Source: Bacteroidales bacterium
Lineage (GTDB): Bacteria > Bacteroidota > Bacteroidia > Bacteroidales > Tenuifilaceae
Assembly (NCBI GenBank): GCA_025361485.1
Contig: JANYLA010000040.1
Location: 1 to 50,317 of the forward strand
DNA length: 50,317 nt
Direction of reading: 5' to 3'
The notes beneath the pieces are model-generated. The model had not been told where the DNA came from and made no database searches. It worked only from the letters and a program-made list of their open reading frames with translations. Below, piece after piece: positions 1 through 7,599 of the stretch. The position numbers and the translations under genes were made by a program. Every line of letters starts with the position of its first letter. The stretch's first letter is position 1.

Positions 1-216
1 TGGTTCGGAAGCTGCAGTGCCAACATTTGCAACGGTTACAGATTTAACTCCTGTTGAAGCATCATCTTTCAATTCTAGAGCTCTTGTCAATGAAAGCTCA
101 TCCCATGGATTGATAATCCACTGAATACCATTTGTGTCGAGTTTGGTGTTACCATCAACGAACTTAACTTTCGTTGTGGTGTCGGGAACATTACTGATAC
201 AAACTAAAATTTTCAT
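1..216 (-). CDS. etfB: Electron transfer flavoprotein subunit beta, 5' part only
   Basis: The first 72 codons of a gene running off the left edge; the ATG is the complement of 214-216. The protein starts MKILVCISNVPDTTTKV and continues with INPWDELSLTRALEL, the N-terminal alpha/beta fold of EtfB/FixA proteins. EtfB pairs with EtfA, binds AMP structurally, and passes electrons from acyl-CoA dehydrogenases or other flavoenzymes to a quinone oxidoreductase, or takes part in bifurcation. Which partner applies cannot be told, because etfA and any dehydrogenase lie outside the window. The frame is open to base 1 without a stop. A -7 box and nested inverted repeats lie in its roughly 100-base leader. 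Confidence 0.9.
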   Translation of the reverse strand, partial: MKILVCISNVPDTTTKVKFVDGNTKLDTNGIQWIINPWDELSLTRALELKDDASTGVKSVTVANVGTAASEP

Positions 217-272
217 TCTGTTCAGGTTTAATTATCTTACTAATTTATCTTCTTATTTACAGTAAAACAAAT

Positions 273-304
273 ACTTATACTATAAAAAAGGTATAAGTTT
301 ATAC
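273..304. repeat. Nested inverted repeats in the etfB leader
   Basis: ACTTATAC (273-280) is followed after 10 bases by GTATAAGT (291-298), its exact reverse complement. TTATAC (299-304) then makes a second palindrome with GTATAA at 291-296. The middle arm can pair with either outer arm. The repeats lie between the predicted transcription start and the etfB ATG, where an operator or alternative RNA hairpins would fit. The binding protein is unknown. Confidence 0.5.
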
Positions 305-318
305 TTAAAACGAGCGTA

Positions 319-326
319 CAAAGATA
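319..326 (-). promoter_or_regulatory. Bacteroidota -7 box for etfB
   Basis: Read on the minus strand this is TATCTTTG, an exact match to TAnnTTTG. It would start transcription near 313 and leave a leader of about 97 bases. No clear -33 TTTG is seen at the right distance. Confidence 0.45.
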
Positions 327-540
327 AAATAAAATGGAAAAATACCACATGCTATTTTAGGAAGATAGAAATCAACTTAAAATCAGTTTCTTGTCAATCG
401 CCTAAAGCGAGGAAAACTATTAGTATACATGATGATTACAATCATCACTGAAATCAGCCTTCTTATCAATAATTAGTGAACCAATCTCATTCTATCATGT
501 TCTATTATCAGTAACTATTTTAATCAAGGGAGGATAGGAT

Positions 541-1062
541 ATGGAGGAGCAAATGAAATTAATGGTTGATATGATTAAAGAGCGAATAAAATTTAATCTT
601 CAAATTATTCGAAAGAATGAGGAAACTATTCGGAGCATATTGTCGCAACCTGTATCCAATGAGCGTTCTAAATTGCTTAAAGTAAATTTTAGCATCAATC
701 GAAAGCTGCTTGAGGAAAACAATGATTCTTTAAACATTGAGATACAACTAATTAATTTTATAAGCAAGTATAGAGAGGTACTTAAACACGAGAAAAAAAA
801 TATTCAATCCTCAGGAATCTTGAATAGTGAAACTCCTAGTTTTGACAGTGAAAGCTTTCAGAACGATAACAATCAAGAGCAATTGGAGGAGAATGATGAG
901 TCTAATCTCCTGAATTTAACTCTTACCGGAGAAACCCCATTCAATTCGAGCCATCCAAAGTTTAACGACAAAGAGTTTTTTGAAACACTACTCGATGCCT
1001 ATAAACAAAAGGAAAACTACGAGATATGCTCTTACTTATTGAAGGTAAAAGGTAAAAAATAG
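541..1062 (+). CDS. Uncharacterised charged coiled-coil protein
   Basis: A 173-residue protein of a family I do not recognise. The first 85 residues are Lys/Glu/Asn/Ile-rich and look helical, probably coiled coil. A low-complexity Ser/Asn/Glu/Gln linker follows at about residues 88-125. A short C-terminal block (about 138-173, containing KEFFETLLDAYKQKENYE) looks like a second helical unit. There is no signal peptide, membrane segment or cysteine cluster, so it is probably cytoplasmic. The start is set by a strong Shine-Dalgarno sequence, GGGAGGATAG, which is rare in this window. It stands alone: divergent from etfB, and closed by a hairpin with a T-run at 1083-1122. Confidence 0.75.
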   Translation: MEEQMKLMVDMIKERIKFNLQIIRKNEETIRSILSQPVSNERSKLLKVNFSINRKLLEENNDSLNIEIQLINFISKYREVLKHEKKNIQSSGILNSETPSFDSESFQNDNNQEQLEENDESNLLNLTLTGETPFNSSHPKFNDKEFFETLLDAYKQKENYEICSYLLKVKGKK

Positions 1063-1082
1063 CATTTCATACCTTATATAAT

Positions 1083-1122
1083 AAACTATCGGATAATTCT
1101 CAATCTGATAGTTTTGTTTTTT
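1083..1122 (+). terminator. Rho-independent terminator after the coiled-coil gene
   Basis: AAACTATCGGAT pairs with ATCTGATAGTTT (12 pairs, one G-U) around an 8-base loop, followed by TGTTTTTT. Confidence 0.8.
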
Positions 1123-1192
1123 AAAGCTTTGTTCTGTTGGAAAAAGTGCGATTAATAATTTACTTTTACAACTCAATAAAGAATACATTAAA

Positions 1193-1984
1193 GTGACTTC
1201 AGACAATAAGCCAAGCATAGTTTTTATAGGTGCAGGGAATCTTGCAAGCAGTTTAGCCGCTGCGCTTTTTAATGCTGATTGTCGTATTCTGCAGGTATTT
1301 TCTCGAAGCATCGAATCGGCTCAGCTACTAGCCAATAAATTCGGTGCATCCTATACCAATGTATTACCAAATATTAACATCGATGCCGATTTCTACTTTA
1401 TTTGCATACCCGATAAAGCAATCCAACGAGTTGTTAATGAGTTAGTAAATCCTAAAGGTATAGTTGTTCATACAAGCGGTAGCACTGATATTTCAGTACT
1501 TTCAAGGTTCGACAACCATGGTGTTTTTTACCCCTTCCAAACGTTTTCCAAGGGTAGGATTATTCCCTTTGATGTTATACCAATCTGCGTTAGCGCCAAC
1601 AATGACGATACTTTTAATAAACTTTACAATTTAGCATCACTTATTAGCAAAAGAGTTCTCCCGATGAATTCAGAAACCCGTTCATGGTTACATTTATCGG
1701 GGGTTATAGCAAATAACTTTACCAATCATCTTCTTGCTCTTTCATATCAACTTTCGGTTGAGAAAGGGTTTAGCTTTGAACTCTTAAAACCCTTGGTTTT
1801 AGAAACAGCTCAGAAAGCCTTTGAAGGAAATCCATCGGACTCGCAAACAGGACCAGCAGTTCGATTCGATGAATCAACAATAAATCTACATATCGATAAG
1901 CTAAAGGAGTATGCCCCCGAATTGGCAGATATTTATAAAGCGTTAACTTTAAGCATTCAATCGCTCAACAAGAATAAGCGATAA
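1193..1984 (+). CDS. Rossmann-like and DUF2520 domain protein
   Basis: 263 residues with a GTG start; no in-frame ATG lies near. A nucleotide-binding Rossmann fold begins at about residue 9 with the dinucleotide motif FIGAGNLASSL. The DUF2520 helical half follows, with the typical WLHLSGVIANNFTNHL segment near residue 165 and GPAVRFD near 225. The layout resembles ProC/6-phosphogluconate-type dehydrogenases, so an NAD(P)-linked oxidoreductase is likely, but the family's substrate is not established to my knowledge. It leads a tight operon with the KdsC-like phosphatase (21-base gap) and, further on, the prenyltransferase and maf. This order is familiar from Bacteroidota genomes. Confidence 0.9.
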   Translation: MTSDNKPSIVFIGAGNLASSLAAALFNADCRILQVFSRSIESAQLLANKFGASYTNVLPNINIDADFYFICIPDKAIQRVVNELVNPKGIVVHTSGSTDISVLSRFDNHGVFYPFQTFSKGRIIPFDVIPICVSANNDDTFNKLYNLASLISKRVLPMNSETRSWLHLSGVIANNFTNHLLALSYQLSVEKGFSFELLKPLVLETAQKAFEGNPSDSQTGPAVRFDESTINLHIDKLKEYAPELADIYKALTLSIQSLNKNKR

Positions 1985-2005
1985 CAGGCTGATTATATTT
2001 ATTTT

Positions 2006-2530
2006 ATGGTGCAAAATTTCAAAGAATTACTAAATAATGTAAAGGCATTTGCCTTTGATGTAGATGGTGTATTTACCGATGGAAATGTAGTTTTACATCC
2101 TTCAGGAGAACTCATTCGCACAACAAACACCCGCGATGGTTATGCCGTTCATGTAGCAATTGAAAGAGGATTCCCCATTGCTATCATTACAGGTGGAAAT
2201 TCGCAATCGGTAAAAGATAGATTCATAGGATTAGGCGTTACCGATATTTACCAAGGAATAACCGATAAAGCTGAGGCTTTAGAAGATTTTAGATTTAAAT
2301 ACGGTGTTGAACTATCGGAAATTCTGTACATGGGCGATGACCTACCCGATTACGATGTAATGAGAAAAGTGGGGATTCCAACCTGCCCAGCTGATGCAGC
2401 TCCCGAAATTAGAGGCTTATCGGTTTATGTTTCAAATTTCTCTGGAGGTAAAGGTTGTGTGCGGGATGTAATTGAACAAGTTCTAAGATTAAACGATAAG
2501 TGGGGACCTGCGTCTATTAATAAACAGTAG
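2006..2530 (+). CDS. kdsC: KdsC-like HAD phosphatase
   Basis: 174 residues, the normal length for the KdsC/YrbI branch of HAD class C0 (no cap domain). HAD motif I is FDVDGVFTDG with nucleophile Asp18 and acid/base Asp20. Motif II is the Thr in ITGGNS. Motif III/IV is the conserved Lys region plus MGDDLPD with Asp111/Asp112 for magnesium. KdsC removes phosphate from 3-deoxy-D-manno-octulosonate 8-phosphate in the KDO branch of lipopolysaccharide synthesis; the tetrameric enzyme is cytoplasmic. Homologues acting on other sugar-acid phosphates exist, so the exact substrate is inferred. It lies 21 bases after the DUF2520 gene. Confidence 0.88.
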   Translation: MVQNFKELLNNVKAFAFDVDGVFTDGNVVLHPSGELIRTTNTRDGYAVHVAIERGFPIAIITGGNSQSVKDRFIGLGVTDIYQGITDKAEALEDFRFKYGVELSEILYMGDDLPDYDVMRKVGIPTCPADAAPEIRGLSVYVSNFSGGKGCVRDVIEQVLRLNDKWGPASINKQ

Positions 2531-2533
2531 TAT

Positions 2534-2541
2534 TATCTTTG
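2534..2541 (+). promoter_or_regulatory. -7 box ahead of the KilA-N gene
   Basis: TATCTTTG matches TAnnTTTG in the 34-base gap after kdsC. Transcription would start near 2547, giving an 18-base leader. It may serve only the KilA-N gene or also the prenyltransferase and maf downstream. Confidence 0.45.
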
Positions 2542-2564
2542 CTTTTAGAGGAAGAAAAGGTAAA

Positions 2565-3440
2565 ATGAACAAAACATCACAGATAGAAGTTGAAAGCAAG
2601 ATAATTTCAATTGTTCAATTGAATGAACAAGATTATATTTGTTTGACCGATATGGTTCGGGATGAACATGGCACTGACCACATCCGTAATTGGATGAGAA
2701 ATCGCAATACAGTTGAATTCTTAGGTTTATGGGAGGTTATCTACAACCCTAATTTTAAACATGTCGAATTCGACACCTTTAGAAAACAAGCAGGATTGAA
2801 TAACTTCAATCTGACACCCAAAAAATGGATTGAAACAACAAATGCAATTGGTATCATATCTAAGTCAGGACGATATGGTGGAACTTATGCTCACAAGGAT
2901 TTAGCTTTTGAATTTGGTTCATGGATTAGTCCGATGTTTAAACTTCTACTAATCAAGGAATTTCAGCGATTAAAAGAAATTGAGAATAATCAATATAATC
3001 TTGAATGGAATGTAAAGAGAATTTTAACCAAAGCAAACTACTCAATTCATACAGATGCGGTTAAAGACTACCTCCTTCCGAATAAAAATTACAGTATAGA
3101 AAGTGAATGGTTAGTATATGCCGAAGAAGCAGATTTATTAAACGTCGCATTATTTAATTGTTCTGCAAAAGATTGGCGAGATGTAAATCCTGATAAAGCA
3201 TCAAAAGGATTGAATATTAGAGATTTTGCAAGCATTAATGAGTTAGTAGTACTCTCCAATTTGGAAAATCTAAATTCTATACTAATTAGAAATCAGGTTA
3301 CAAAGCAAGACCGATACAGACAACTAAAAGAGATTGTAGAAATTCAATTAAAATCTCTTGATAATAAAGACATTCTAAAATCATTGAAAAAAATAGCAAA
3401 CGACATATATATTAAGCAATTGCCGAAGAAGACCGAATAA
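2565..3440 (+). CDS. KilA-N domain protein
   Basis: 291 residues. Residues about 15-120 form a KilA-N domain: ICLTDMVRDEHG, then DHIRNWMRNRNTVEFLGLWE, then GRYGGTYAHKDLAFEFGSWI and SPMFKLLLIKEFQRL. KilA-N domains bind DNA and are typical of phage and large-DNA-virus antirepressors, but also occur as chromosomal cargo in Bacteroidota. The C-terminal 170 residues are charged and helical, with no domain I recognise. The gene interrupts a housekeeping operon between kdsC and the prenyltransferase and has its own -7 box. No other phage gene, integrase or direct repeat is visible nearby. The DNA target and role are unknown. Confidence 0.85.
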   Translation: MNKTSQIEVESKIISIVQLNEQDYICLTDMVRDEHGTDHIRNWMRNRNTVEFLGLWEVIYNPNFKHVEFDTFRKQAGLNNFNLTPKKWIETTNAIGIISKSGRYGGTYAHKDLAFEFGSWISPMFKLLLIKEFQRLKEIENNQYNLEWNVKRILTKANYSIHTDAVKDYLLPNKNYSIESEWLVYAEEADLLNVALFNCSAKDWRDVNPDKASKGLNIRDFASINELVVLSNLENLNSILIRNQVTKQDRYRQLKEIVEIQLKSLDNKDILKSLKKIANDIYIKQLPKKTE

Positions 3441-3495
3441 AATAGCATAAGCAAATGAATGCTAACAACAATTTTTATTACTAACCAAGTTGATT

Positions 3496-4458
3496 ATGTA
3501 CCAAGTCTTAAAGGTTGTCCGTTTTAAAAACCTGCTAATTGTAGCTGCTACGCTTTACCTTATGAGGTACTGCATTGTTCAACCACTACTTCATATTAAA
3601 AACCTTGAGCTGCAGCTCAGTGATTTTAGCTTTCTACTGCTTACCCTTGCAACAGTTTTTATAACTGCAGCCGGATATGTTATTAATGATTACTTCGATA
3701 CTCGCACCGACCTTGTAAATAGACCTCAAACGGTTATTGTTGGTCGGAGTTTAAGTAGAAGAATGGCTATAACGCTTCATATCGTTTTAAATATTATTGG
3801 TGTTGTTCTTGGGCTTATCGTATCAATTTCCATTGGAAAACCTGTTCTTTCTCTACTTTTCTTCTTTGTGGCAGGATTATTATGGTTTTACTCCACAACC
3901 TATAAACGGCAATTCCTTTTGGGTAATCTAATTGTTGCAACTCTTACCGCAGCAGTTCCATTAATTACCCTGCTTTTTGAATTGCCTCGCCTCTATACCG
4001 TTTATTGGGAAATGGTTGCAAGGTTCGATATCAAACTAGGGATTATTACCTATTGGGTTGGTGGATATGCCTTATTCGCATTCCTACTTACTTTGGTTCG
4101 TGAGATTATTAAGGATATTGAAGATTTTGAGGGCGACCAAGTTTTTGGCCGAAATACAATTCCTGTTTTTCTTGGCAAAAAAGTGGCTCGTTCGATTGCC
4201 GCCTCAATCCTCTTCTTTACGCTTGTCGCGCTTGTCTTTCTTTTTGCTCGTTATCTTAACTTTTTACCATCGGGCAATGTCGATTATTATACTCTAGTCT
4301 ACTTTATTGTGGCATTGGTAATTCCAATTTGTGTTTTGCTCGTTATGCTATTAACGGCTGAAAATAAAGAGGATTACCACAGAGCAAGCCGATTGAATAA
4401 AATTATTATGCTTTTCGGGCTGCTATACACCATTCTATTTAGATTCTTAATTGTCTGA
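3496..4458 (+). CDS. UbiA-family prenyltransferase, GGGP-synthase-like branch
   Basis: 320 residues from the ATG at 3496; a TTG two codons upstream is less likely. It is an integral membrane protein with about eight hydrophobic helices. Both Asp-rich magnesium/diphosphate motifs of UbiA enzymes are present: NDYFDTRTD at residue 64 and DIEDFEGD at residue 207. Bacteroidota proteins of this type are usually named geranylgeranylglycerol-phosphate geranylgeranyltransferase because they resemble archaeal lipid enzymes, but the acceptor in bacteria is uncertain. Menaquinone synthesis (MenA) cannot be excluded from motifs alone. It lies 6 bases before maf and after the KilA-N insertion. Confidence 0.85.
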   Translation: MYQVLKVVRFKNLLIVAATLYLMRYCIVQPLLHIKNLELQLSDFSFLLLTLATVFITAAGYVINDYFDTRTDLVNRPQTVIVGRSLSRRMAITLHIVLNIIGVVLGLIVSISIGKPVLSLLFFFVAGLLWFYSTTYKRQFLLGNLIVATLTAAVPLITLLFELPRLYTVYWEMVARFDIKLGIITYWVGGYALFAFLLTLVREIIKDIEDFEGDQVFGRNTIPVFLGKKVARSIAASILFFTLVALVFLFARYLNFLPSGNVDYYTLVYFIVALVIPICVLLVMLLTAENKEDYHRASRLNKIIMLFGLLYTILFRFLIV

Positions 4459-4464
4459 TAAATC

Positions 4465-5061
4465 ATGCTCAACGATATTTTAAAAGGAAAACGGCTAATC
4501 CTTGCCTCCAAATCACCCCGCCGTCAGCAATTGCTGTGCGAACTTGGGGTAGACTTTGAGGTACGTGCTAATGGAGATGATGAGGAGCTATTTCCCGACA
4601 ATCTTTCCATGACCGAAATCCCAACATACCTTGCAATCCATAAGGCTAAACCACTGTTCGATTCTCTTGCTGATGATGAGATTCTAATCACCTCCGATAC
4701 CATTGTATGGTGCGATGGCCATGTAATCGGAAAGCCTATCGATAAAAATGATGCGTTTAAAATCCTCTCGTTGCTATCAGGAAATAAGCATGTTGTGGTT
4801 ACAGGGGTTTGTATCTCATCAACCGAGAAATCTAGAACCTTTTACGATACCACCAATGTGTTTTTCCGTAAGCTTACCGATGAGGAGATTTGGTACTATA
4901 TCAATAACCATAAACCATTTGATAAAGCTGGTGCTTATGGAATACAGGAGTGGATTGGCTTTATTGGGATAGAAAGAATTGAGGGTTCCTATTTCAACGT
5001 AATGGGATTACCAGTCCAAAAACTTTATACCGAATTGCAAGACTTTATTATCAGTAACTAA
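4465..5061 (+). CDS. maf: Maf-family nucleotide pyrophosphatase
   Basis: 198 residues, standard for the family. Signature motifs: LASKSPRRQQLL near residue 13, the catalytic Asp in ITSDTIVW near residue 75, GKPIDKNDA, and the C-terminal FDKAGAYGIQ and YFNVMGLPV motifs. Maf proteins hydrolyse noncanonical or canonical nucleoside triphosphates (dTTP/UTP in the YhdE group) to monophosphates and pyrophosphate, acting as house-cleaning enzymes, and can arrest septation when overproduced. The Ala/Tyr-Gly-Ile-Gln segment fits the dTTP/UTP subgroup rather than the m7GTP subgroup. The gap to the prenyltransferase is 6 bases, so it is co-transcribed. Confidence 0.93.
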   Translation: MLNDILKGKRLILASKSPRRQQLLCELGVDFEVRANGDDEELFPDNLSMTEIPTYLAIHKAKPLFDSLADDEILITSDTIVWCDGHVIGKPIDKNDAFKILSLLSGNKHVVVTGVCISSTEKSRTFYDTTNVFFRKLTDEEIWYYINNHKPFDKAGAYGIQEWIGFIGIERIEGSYFNVMGLPVQKLYTELQDFIISN

Positions 5062-5081
5062 AAAACCAAATACAATATACA

Positions 5082-7238
5082 ATGAAGAGATTCGTAATAC
5101 TAATCACTTTAACCCATATCCTATCGTTCAATCTCATCGCCGATGAGGGAATGTGGCTACCTATTCTTATAGGTAAAAATATCGATGCAATGAAAAAACA
5201 GGGCTGCAAGCTATCAGCCGAGGACATTTATAGCGTCAACAATTCAAGCCTAAAAGATGCCATCGTTCTCTTTGGTAGAGGTTGTACTGGTTCATTAATC
5301 TCCGAGCAGGGGCTAGTAATCACTAACCACCACTGTGGATTCGGTTCAATCCAATCGTTATCATCAATCGACCATGATTATCTAAAAAATGGTTTTTGGG
5401 CAACAGAAAAGAGCCAAGAGCTACCCGCCGAAGGGCTTACCGTTTCGTTCCTCGTCAGCATGGAGGATGTAACGAACAGGGTTCTAACCAATGTAACCAA
5501 TAAAACGAGTGAGAGCAAGAGAGATTCCACTGTTGCTGCAAATATCGAAGTTATTAAAAAAGTGGCAAAAGAGGGCAATAATTATAAGGTTGACGTAAAA
5601 GCATTTTACTTTGGAAATGAGTACTACCTTATGGTTTATGAGGTTTTTCAAGATATTCGTTTAGTTGGTGCTCCTCCATCAGCCATCGGTGATTTTGGTG
5701 GCGATTCCGATAATTGGGTTTGGCCAAGGCACACCGGCGATTTCTCGATGTTCCGCATCTATGCCGATAAAAATAATAAACCTGCACCCTACTCCACCGA
5801 AAATGTACCCTATAAGCCAAAGAGATTCTTAACCATTTCATTAAAAGGCGTTAAAAAGGATGATTTTACAATGGTTTACGGATTTCCTGGAACAACGCAG
5901 CAGTACATCACATCTCAAGCAGTCGATTTAGTTGCCAACTATCAGAATCCAAATAAAATTGGGCTAAGGGATATTCGATTAAAGATTATGGAATCATACA
6001 TGAGGAGCAACGATACCATTAATATAATGTATGCCGATAAAAGAAAGGGTGTTGCAAACGCATGGAAAAAGTGGATTGGTGAAAGCACAGGTTTGGTTCG
6101 CTTTAAAGCAGTTGACAAGAAGATTGAACTTGAAAACAATTTTAAGCAATGGGTTTCTGCAGATGTACAAAGGCAAACAACGTATGGTCAAGTACTTTCT
6201 TCATTCTCAAAACTTTACAAAGAGTTCAAACCGATTGCAATTACAAACGACTTTAACCGAGAGGCGGTAAATGCTATTGAACTCATTAATTTTTCTGCAA
6301 ACTTTGTTCCAATTATCAATGAATATAGTAAACCCCAATTGGACGTAAAGAAGGTTGAAAGTCTACTTGTCTCTTTAAGAAAAAATGCAAAGGCTTTCTA
6401 CAATGAATTCTATCTACCTATTGATAGAGAGGTTTTTGCGAATATGATTAAACAGTTTTACGAGAATGTACCTCAGGGTTACCAGCCTCCTTTTCTTGCT
6501 AACTTAGCAAAGCAGTATCAGGGGAATTGGAGTAATTTTGCCAAAGATATTTACAGTCAATCTGTTTTTGCCGATAGCATCAGGCTATTCACGTTCCTAA
6601 ACGGATTCGATACTTCAGCAATATCAATCATAAGTAAAGATAATATTTACAGAACCTATCAAAGTTTTAATAGTACTTATAACCAAAAAATAGGCGGTCG
6701 TTACAATGAAATTACTGACAGTTTGATGCTAAACTACAGGCTGTATATTCGAGGGTTAAAGGAGTTTCAGCCAACAAAGCATTTTTTTCCAGATGCTAAC
6801 TCTACATTAAGAGTCAGTTATGGCAAAGTTGCAGGTTTTTACCCTCAAGAAGCCGTCGAATACTCCTATTTTACAACTCTTGATGGTGTTATTGAGAAGG
6901 GAAATAAGAAAGTATATGATTACGTTGTTCCAGAAAAACTTAAAAAATTATACAACGAAAAAGATTTTGGTAAATATCAGGTAAATAAAACTGTACCCGT
7001 TGCCTTTATCGCTACAAATCATACATCTGGAGGCAATTCAGGTAGCCCTGTGCTTGATGCCGAAGGAAACCTAATTGGTCTTAACTTCGATAGATGCTGG
7101 GAAGGTACTATGAGCGATATTATGTTCGACCCAAAGATTTGCAGAAACATTACACTTGATATTAGATATGCACTCTTTATTATTGATAAATATGCCGATG
7201 CAGGCTCACTCCTTAATGAGATGAAAATTACGGAATAA
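5082..7238 (+). CDS. S46 dipeptidyl-peptidase, DPP11-like (Asp/Glu-specific)
   Basis: 718 residues with a Sec signal peptide (cleavage near residue 20, before DEGMWLP). Catalytic His83 lies in NHHCG, the likely catalytic Asp (about 220) in HTGDFSMFR, and the nucleophile Ser653 in GGNSGSP. Family S46 enzymes release dipeptides from peptides in the periplasm or at the cell surface, feeding amino-acid catabolism. Arg671 lies exactly 18 residues after the nucleophile. In Porphyromonas DPP11 the matching Ser655/Arg673 pair gives specificity for acidic residues at P1, whereas DPP7 has Gly there. I therefore infer DPP11 activity. The gene ends the maf operon and is followed by a strong terminator at 7263-7301. 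Confidence 0.93.
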   Translation: MKRFVILITLTHILSFNLIADEGMWLPILIGKNIDAMKKQGCKLSAEDIYSVNNSSLKDAIVLFGRGCTGSLISEQGLVITNHHCGFGSIQSLSSIDHDYLKNGFWATEKSQELPAEGLTVSFLVSMEDVTNRVLTNVTNKTSESKRDSTVAANIEVIKKVAKEGNNYKVDVKAFYFGNEYYLMVYEVFQDIRLVGAPPSAIGDFGGDSDNWVWPRHTGDFSMFRIYADKNNKPAPYSTENVPYKPKRFLTISLKGVKKDDFTMVYGFPGTTQQYITSQAVDLVANYQNPNKIGLRDIRLKIMESYMRSNDTINIMYADKRKGVANAWKKWIGESTGLVRFKAVDKKIELENNFKQWVSADVQRQTTYGQVLSSFSKLYKEFKPIAITNDFNREAVNAIELINFSANFVPIINEYSKPQLDVKKVESLLVSLRKNAKAFYNEFYLPIDREVFANMIKQFYENVPQGYQPPFLANLAKQYQGNWSNFAKDIYSQSVFADSIRLFTFLNGFDTSAISIISKDNIYRTYQSFNSTYNQKIGGRYNEITDSLMLNYRLYIRGLKEFQPTKHFFPDANSTLRVSYGKVAGFYPQEAVEYSYFTTLDGVIEKGNKKVYDYVVPEKLKKLYNEKDFGKYQVNKTVPVAFIATNHTSGGNSGSPVLDAEGNLIGLNFDRCWEGTMSDIMFDPKICRNITLDIRYALFIIDKYADAGSLLNEMKITE

Positions 7239-7262
7239 TCAAACTGTTAAATCGAAATTACT

Positions 7263-7301
7263 CCCCCAATTGGCGATGCCAGTTGGGGGTTCTTGTTTTT
7301 T
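7263..7301 (+). terminator. Rho-independent terminator of the maf/S46 operon
   Basis: CCCCCAATTGGC pairs with GCCAGTTGGGGG (12 pairs, one G-U) around the loop GAT, followed by TTCTTGTTTTTT. Confidence 0.9.
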
Positions 7302-7451
7302 GCATGTTTAACCTTTAATTCATTTACATTTATCATATTAAGATCCCAATCATTGTCGTTTAATGGTTTATCTAGTCAAATTATGTTAAAAAACATACCT
7401 TCTACATCTTCTTGATTATCTTATAGCTAAATCTAATCACTTATTATCAAA

Positions 7452-7467
7452 CATGACAAAAATCATG
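7452..7467. promoter_or_regulatory. Crp/Fnr-type site upstream of hydCBA-1
   Basis: CATGA-N6-TCATG is a perfect palindrome with the TGA-N6-TCA core spacing of the Crp/Fnr family. Its centre (7459.5) lies about 41-43 bases before the start predicted from the -7 box at 7489-7496. That is the class II activator position. Confidence 0.5.
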
Positions 7468-7488
7468 GGTAGTACAAAGGTCGCTACC

Positions 7489-7496
7489 TATATTTG
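7489..7496 (+). promoter_or_regulatory. -7 box for the first hydrogenase operon
   Basis: TATATTTG matches TAnnTTTG. No good TTTG -33 element is present, which suits a promoter that needs an activator such as the one implied by the palindrome at 7452-7467. The predicted start is near 7501. Confidence 0.5.
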
Positions 7497-7514
7497 GTAA
7501 TGATAATCAGATAT
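7496..7514. promoter_or_regulatory. Fur-like sequence over the predicted start
   Basis: The 19 bases match the Fur consensus at 13 positions, with the core TAATGATAATCA intact; the right end is poor. Its place over the predicted transcription start would suit repression by an iron-responsive regulator. This is pattern matching only. Confidence 0.3.
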
Positions 7515-7599
7515 TTAAAACAAATCAATTTGTTATTTATTTAACACTGTTACTTAATTAACAATATAAATACTAATTCAAAATAAAGGAGAAGTAAAC

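Larger units (their letters stand above)
217..540. other. 324-base intergenic region between divergent genes
   Basis: No gene is seen here. The left half carries the etfB leader with three GTATAA/TTATAC repeats and a minus-strand -7 box at 319-326. The right end carries a purine-rich Shine-Dalgarno sequence, AAGGGAGGATAG, just before the ATG at 541. The middle is AT-rich with nothing else recognisable. Confidence 0.7.
7239..7599. other. 361-base intergenic region: terminator plus hydrogenase promoter
   Basis: The region holds the S46 terminator, then a cluster of signals within 65 bases. These are a Crp/Fnr-type palindrome (7452-7467), an inverted repeat ATGGGTAG/CTACCTAT (7465-7472 and 7484-7491), a -7 box (7489-7496) and a Fur-like sequence (7496-7514). 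About 90 bases of AT-rich leader follow, ending in AAAGGAGAAG before the hydC ATG. No gene is seen. Confidence 0.65.
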
